NCBI GenBank assembly: GCA_020137815.1
Contig: CM035355.1
Span: 3,361,750-3,425,749, forward strand
Source of the DNA: Hormiphora californensis
Lineage: Eukaryota; Ctenophora; Tentaculata; Cydippida; Pleurobrachiidae
Direction of reading: 5' to 3'
DNA: 64,000 bases
This document shows, one piece after another, positions 59,601-64,000 of this stretch (the stretch's first letter is position 1; the number at the start of each line of letters is the position of its first letter). Below the pieces are notes generated by a model. It saw only the letters and a program-made list of their open reading frames with translations. It had not been told where the DNA came from and made no database searches. A program made the translations under genes and the position numbers.

Positions 59601-59930
59601 ATTCTGGTAATTTTTCTCCTAGTTTTGATAGGTTTAGATAATAATTGATGAGAAAAATTATGAAATCTACTAAAACACAAGGATCATTTCTATCCTAAAT
59701 TTTATATTTGAGAGAGGATCATATTGTTAGCATTTCAAGGAGTACAAGCGCGTTTACAAGTGGACCCCAAATGGGCCCCAACTTGAGGAGCTCCCCCTGG
59801 GCTCACCTGGGGTCCATGTGGCGTGTGCCTATGTTTTTTGGGACTCCAATAGCATGCTTGTTACGATGGAGTGTTCAAAATAGATAAATAATATTTGGGT
59901 TTTTAGGCCCTTTAATGTGCCTTGTTAACT

Positions 59931-61530
<1,600 letters not shown>

Positions 61531-61538
61531 AGCAGTAA

Positions 61539-61605
61539 GAGAGAGAGAGAGAGAGCAGACACCCGAGAGACCGAGTAGAGAGGGGAGAGAAGAGAGGAGA
61601 GAGAG

Positions 61606-61645
<40 letters not shown>

Positions 61646-61690
61646 GAGAGGAGAGAGGACTCAAGACGAGAGAGACGACACGAGACAGAG
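61539..61690. repeat. (GA)n degenerate microsatellite
   Basis: GAGAGA with GAAGAG, GGAGAG and GACGAG variants. Confidence 0.9.
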
Positions 61691-61822
61691 AGAGAGCCAG
61701 AGCACCCGCGAGAGCTGGGAGAGATACGGATGATCCGCGAGTAGGCTGACCCGATAGAGAGAGGGAAATCGATGAGTCTGGCAAGGTTAAACCGGCTATA
61801 AATATACTTATAGACGAAACCC

Positions 61823-62040
61823 ATATTCTCTCTCTTTATAAAGAGGAGAATATATGGGTTTCTAACCGCCTCTTAGAATCCCAGGCTCTAAAAGCAAAAG
61901 CATTAGCACGTCGAATGCACTCTATACAGCCATTAGTTATGCCTCATAAGACACAGTATATTTGTTGGAAACGGAGGAAATTCTATCGGGATTACTTTGA
62001 AAGGTCCTGGAGTTATAAGTTCCCCTTTCAAAGAAATTAA
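61823..62040 (+). other. Open stretch of about 65 codons, unsupported as a gene
   Basis: A frame from about 61827 to TAA at 62038-62040 reads a basic, aromatic-rich peptide (includes WKRRKFYRDYFERSWSYKF). It has no good start and no recognised domain. It could be a terminal exon, but the opposite strand is also open over the same bases, so coding status is unclear. Confidence 0.15.
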
Positions 62041-62895
62041 GTTTTTCGATGGTTTAGCTGTTGCCTTGGCGCCTTGCCCGACCAACTCTCCTCTAAAAAG
62101 AGCTTGATTTTGAATAAAAAAGGGCCACAAAAGTGAGTTTCGTTATAGTTAGCTCAGCGTTCAGCTTTCAGTTAGTCTGGCTATTATTAGGCGTCTTCGG
62201 GGTGCAGTGGGAGGTAGAACAGTCGAATCAAACCAAACCAATTCCTGGCGCTATTCACTATTCAGTCTATATTGCCATGTTTCGCATGAATTGATTCATA
62301 CAATACGTTATTGAAACAGAAAGCAATGGCTATGATGTTCGAACAAAGATCAAAGATCGCCGGTTTGATACAGCTTTAAAACACTTGAATATTTCATGTC
62401 TCCTAAGTTCTATAGAGTTACAATATAATTATATCATCTTATAATAATATTGCCCTTTCATAATCATAATATGATACAATTGGGTCTACCACTTGTGTCT
62501 ATACCACCTGGGATATAACTGCAATGATGCAGAAAATTTTGTTTTTCTCTACTCTGGTTACCCCATGAGATGGATAATACATTCGCCCACGTTTTGTTTG
62601 TCTATGCGCCATTCATTTAAACGTGCCCTCGTAGATCTCGTCCCAAAATTATGCAGAGGCAGCCACATTTTATGCCAAATAATATATATATTCTCTATTA
62701 CTATATATCATAAAGAGGGCGGTATACAACTACAAGGCATGCAGAGAGGACCAGGTGTATGGTATGGATAGAGAGGTCCTATTTCATTGAGCAATTTTCA
62801 CTTGTTTATCACAGCTGCATCTCAGATCTCACCTGCAATACGTATGTTGGCATTATACCCATTAGAACGTCTCGAGATTCGAGAAAGTATCATAG

Positions 62896-63166
62896 TAAAG
62901 TCGGATTTTTTGAAGTTGTCACCCCCCTTTTCACACGCGGCGTCGTATTTGCGCGTGACAGCCCCCACTTGCTCTCACCTTACAGCATAAAACCGCATAT
63001 CACCAGAAAGAGCATAATTTTGTGAGCCCGTAAAACTTTTGATCGACGAAATCGGCCAAGAAACAAAGACGTGAGAGCCAAAAAACCGTCAAAACAAGTT
63101 TCCGACGCGCAAATAAAACATCGTGCGCCACCCAGGGGGGTGACAACTTCAAAAAATCCGACTTTA
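62896..63166. mobile_element. 267-bp inverted-repeat miniature element with TA target site
   Basis: Element 62898-63164. Ends AAGTCGGATTTTTTGAAGTT and the exact inverse, continuing GTCACCCCCC at the left and GGGGGGTGAC at the right, flanked by TA on both sides. Non-coding. Confidence 0.82.
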
Positions 63167-63210
63167 TTCCCTTGTTGTGTACTACTGTCAGAGCATTGGC
63201 CTGACGGGTT

Positions 63211-63501
63211 GTGCACCAAAAGTTTTCCAAACTGTATTCCTATTATACTATTCGAGCAAGTAACAAGTCCTGTGTCCTCGAACAATTGACGTCAAGATAT
63301 ACATACGATTTCTTTGATGTGGATTGTAGGCCTATTAGACCCCCTCATGACAATGATGATATCAATTTTGATAGACATATTGTGCGATCTGTGGACGCAT
63401 TATATATCTTGGTATCTTGTATGACAGTATTTGATAATGCTAGAAGGACAGATGTCTTTGTGGAGCCTTTCTTGACAGTTTGTAGTGCAGTGCATTACTA
63501 A
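63211..63501 (+). CDS. Possible terminal exon of an unknown gene
   Basis: The frame ending TAA at 63499-63501 contains a protein-like stretch (about 63255 on: CVLEQLTSRYTYDFFDVDCR, then PIRPPHDNDDINFDRHIV and LYILVSCMTVFDNARRTDVF). Composition and codon use look more coding-like than nearby frames. No family is recognised and no clear acceptor is placed. Confidence 0.25.
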   Translation: MHQKFSKLYSYYTIRASNKSCVLEQLTSRYTYDFFDVDCRPIRPPHDNDDINFDRHIVRSVDALYILVSCMTVFDNARRTDVFVEPFLTVCSAVHY

Positions 63502-64000
63502 TGCCATTAGTATATAAGTTTACTTAGTAGCACTTATATATCAATAGGTATTTGATGATTGCAAATATATCTGCAATAAGTGCTTTTCAATCAATTATCT
63601 CGGATAGTATCTAGAATCTTGAGCTCACTAATTTAATTTCATTTAATTGATTTTGGGAGCTATATCGCCATGCTATACGTTGATGGCTACCGCTAATGCA
63701 GTGAAATTGATATCAATTATAGTCATGAGTGTCGATTAGGTCAATTTTTAACCGAGATCAGCATCAAAAAATTGATATCGATTTCATTTTTCAAAAACTT
63801 AACAGATATGTATCGATGGCATGAAAGGTCGAGAGAAACAATTTTATTTTTTTGAATGTTAAGATTTCGCTTTCGTACAATCATAAACGAATAACGTATA
63901 ATTAAACGAAACCGTTTATCGTAATATTCGTGATGTGAAGGTGTAATAAATTTATCGTCGTAATCGTATGATTAACTACGAATAATTCATTTCCAATCGA
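63502..64000. other. AT-rich sequence to the window end
   Basis: No gene or repeat array seen; short ATCGAT and AAACGAA motifs recur. Confidence 0.4.

Larger units (their letters stand above)
52608..59930. repeat. 7.3-kb nested palindrome array
   Basis: Three palindromic units alternate: a P2 unit of 1.93 kb (52919-54850 and 56744-58675, centres 53884 and 57709), an A unit of 0.47 kb (54850-55322, 56270-56743, 58676-59146, and a half unit 52608-52918) and a P3 unit of 0.95 kb (55323-56270, and 59147-59930 with a diverged right arm). The period is about 3825 bases. The whole block 52608-58985 is also one mirror image around 55796: small asymmetries in P2 (loop GCATTGCGCGGCGCAATGGC) and in A (CATAATGCG versus CATTTTGCG) are inverted on the other side. 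Short frames inside recur with identical sequence in both orientations and are by-products of the palindromes, not genes. Confidence 0.95.

Noticed and set aside
61933-62130. Minus-strand 65-codon frame with a protein-like sequence
   Set aside because: The plus strand is open over the same bases; neither can be supported alone.

Overview
This is a eukaryotic, almost certainly animal (invertebrate metazoan), nuclear window. The protein genes carry GT-AG introns, often short with pyrimidine-rich acceptors. They include ciliary (IFT56, ERICH2-like), autophagy (ATG4), GPCR, Ig-receptor, sushi and claudin-type genes. I cannot fix the phylum from sequence alone; an early-branching or other marine invertebrate is a guess.

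Layout. 1-10.6 kb is gene dense: the 3' end of an unidentified gene, a possible micro-ORF, ATG4 (+), then IFT56, an ERICH2-like gene and an ER/secreted thioredoxin-fold gene, all on the minus strand. 10.6-16 kb is repeats: a hAT-type non-autonomous element with an 8-bp target duplication, a 278-bp (TGAC)n array, and a fold-back element inside a second inverted repeat. 16.1-17.3 kb is a two-exon class A GPCR (-). 17.3-22.1 kb holds CT/GA microsatellites, fold-back elements and an unusual cluster of five designed-looking hairpins. 22.2-33.0 kb is a 17-exon Ig-superfamily receptor (+) whose fourth-domain-like segment resembles the VEGFR/PDGFR family but which ends after a 36-residue tail with no kinase. 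34.1-36.3 kb is a four-EF-hand calmodulin-like gene (+). 37.0-38.1 kb is an intronless sushi-domain membrane protein (+). 40.3-43.5 kb is a seven-exon claudin/PMP22-like tetraspan protein (+). 45.3-46.3 kb is a small secreted protein (+). From 47 kb on the window is almost all repeats, including a 1.15-kb palindromic element with tandem repeats in its arms and a 7.3-kb nested palindrome array (52.6-59.9 kb).

How things fit. IFT56 and the ERICH2-like gene are adjacent on the same strand and are both plausibly ciliary. The 22-46 kb stretch is rich in cell-surface or secreted products: Ig receptor, sushi receptor, tetraspan and small secreted protein. The most unusual signal is structural. Palindromes occur at every scale from 20 bp to 7 kb, many with diagnosable target duplications (8 bp, TA, TTA). 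Exon boundaries given here were read by eye from splice sites and frame continuity.
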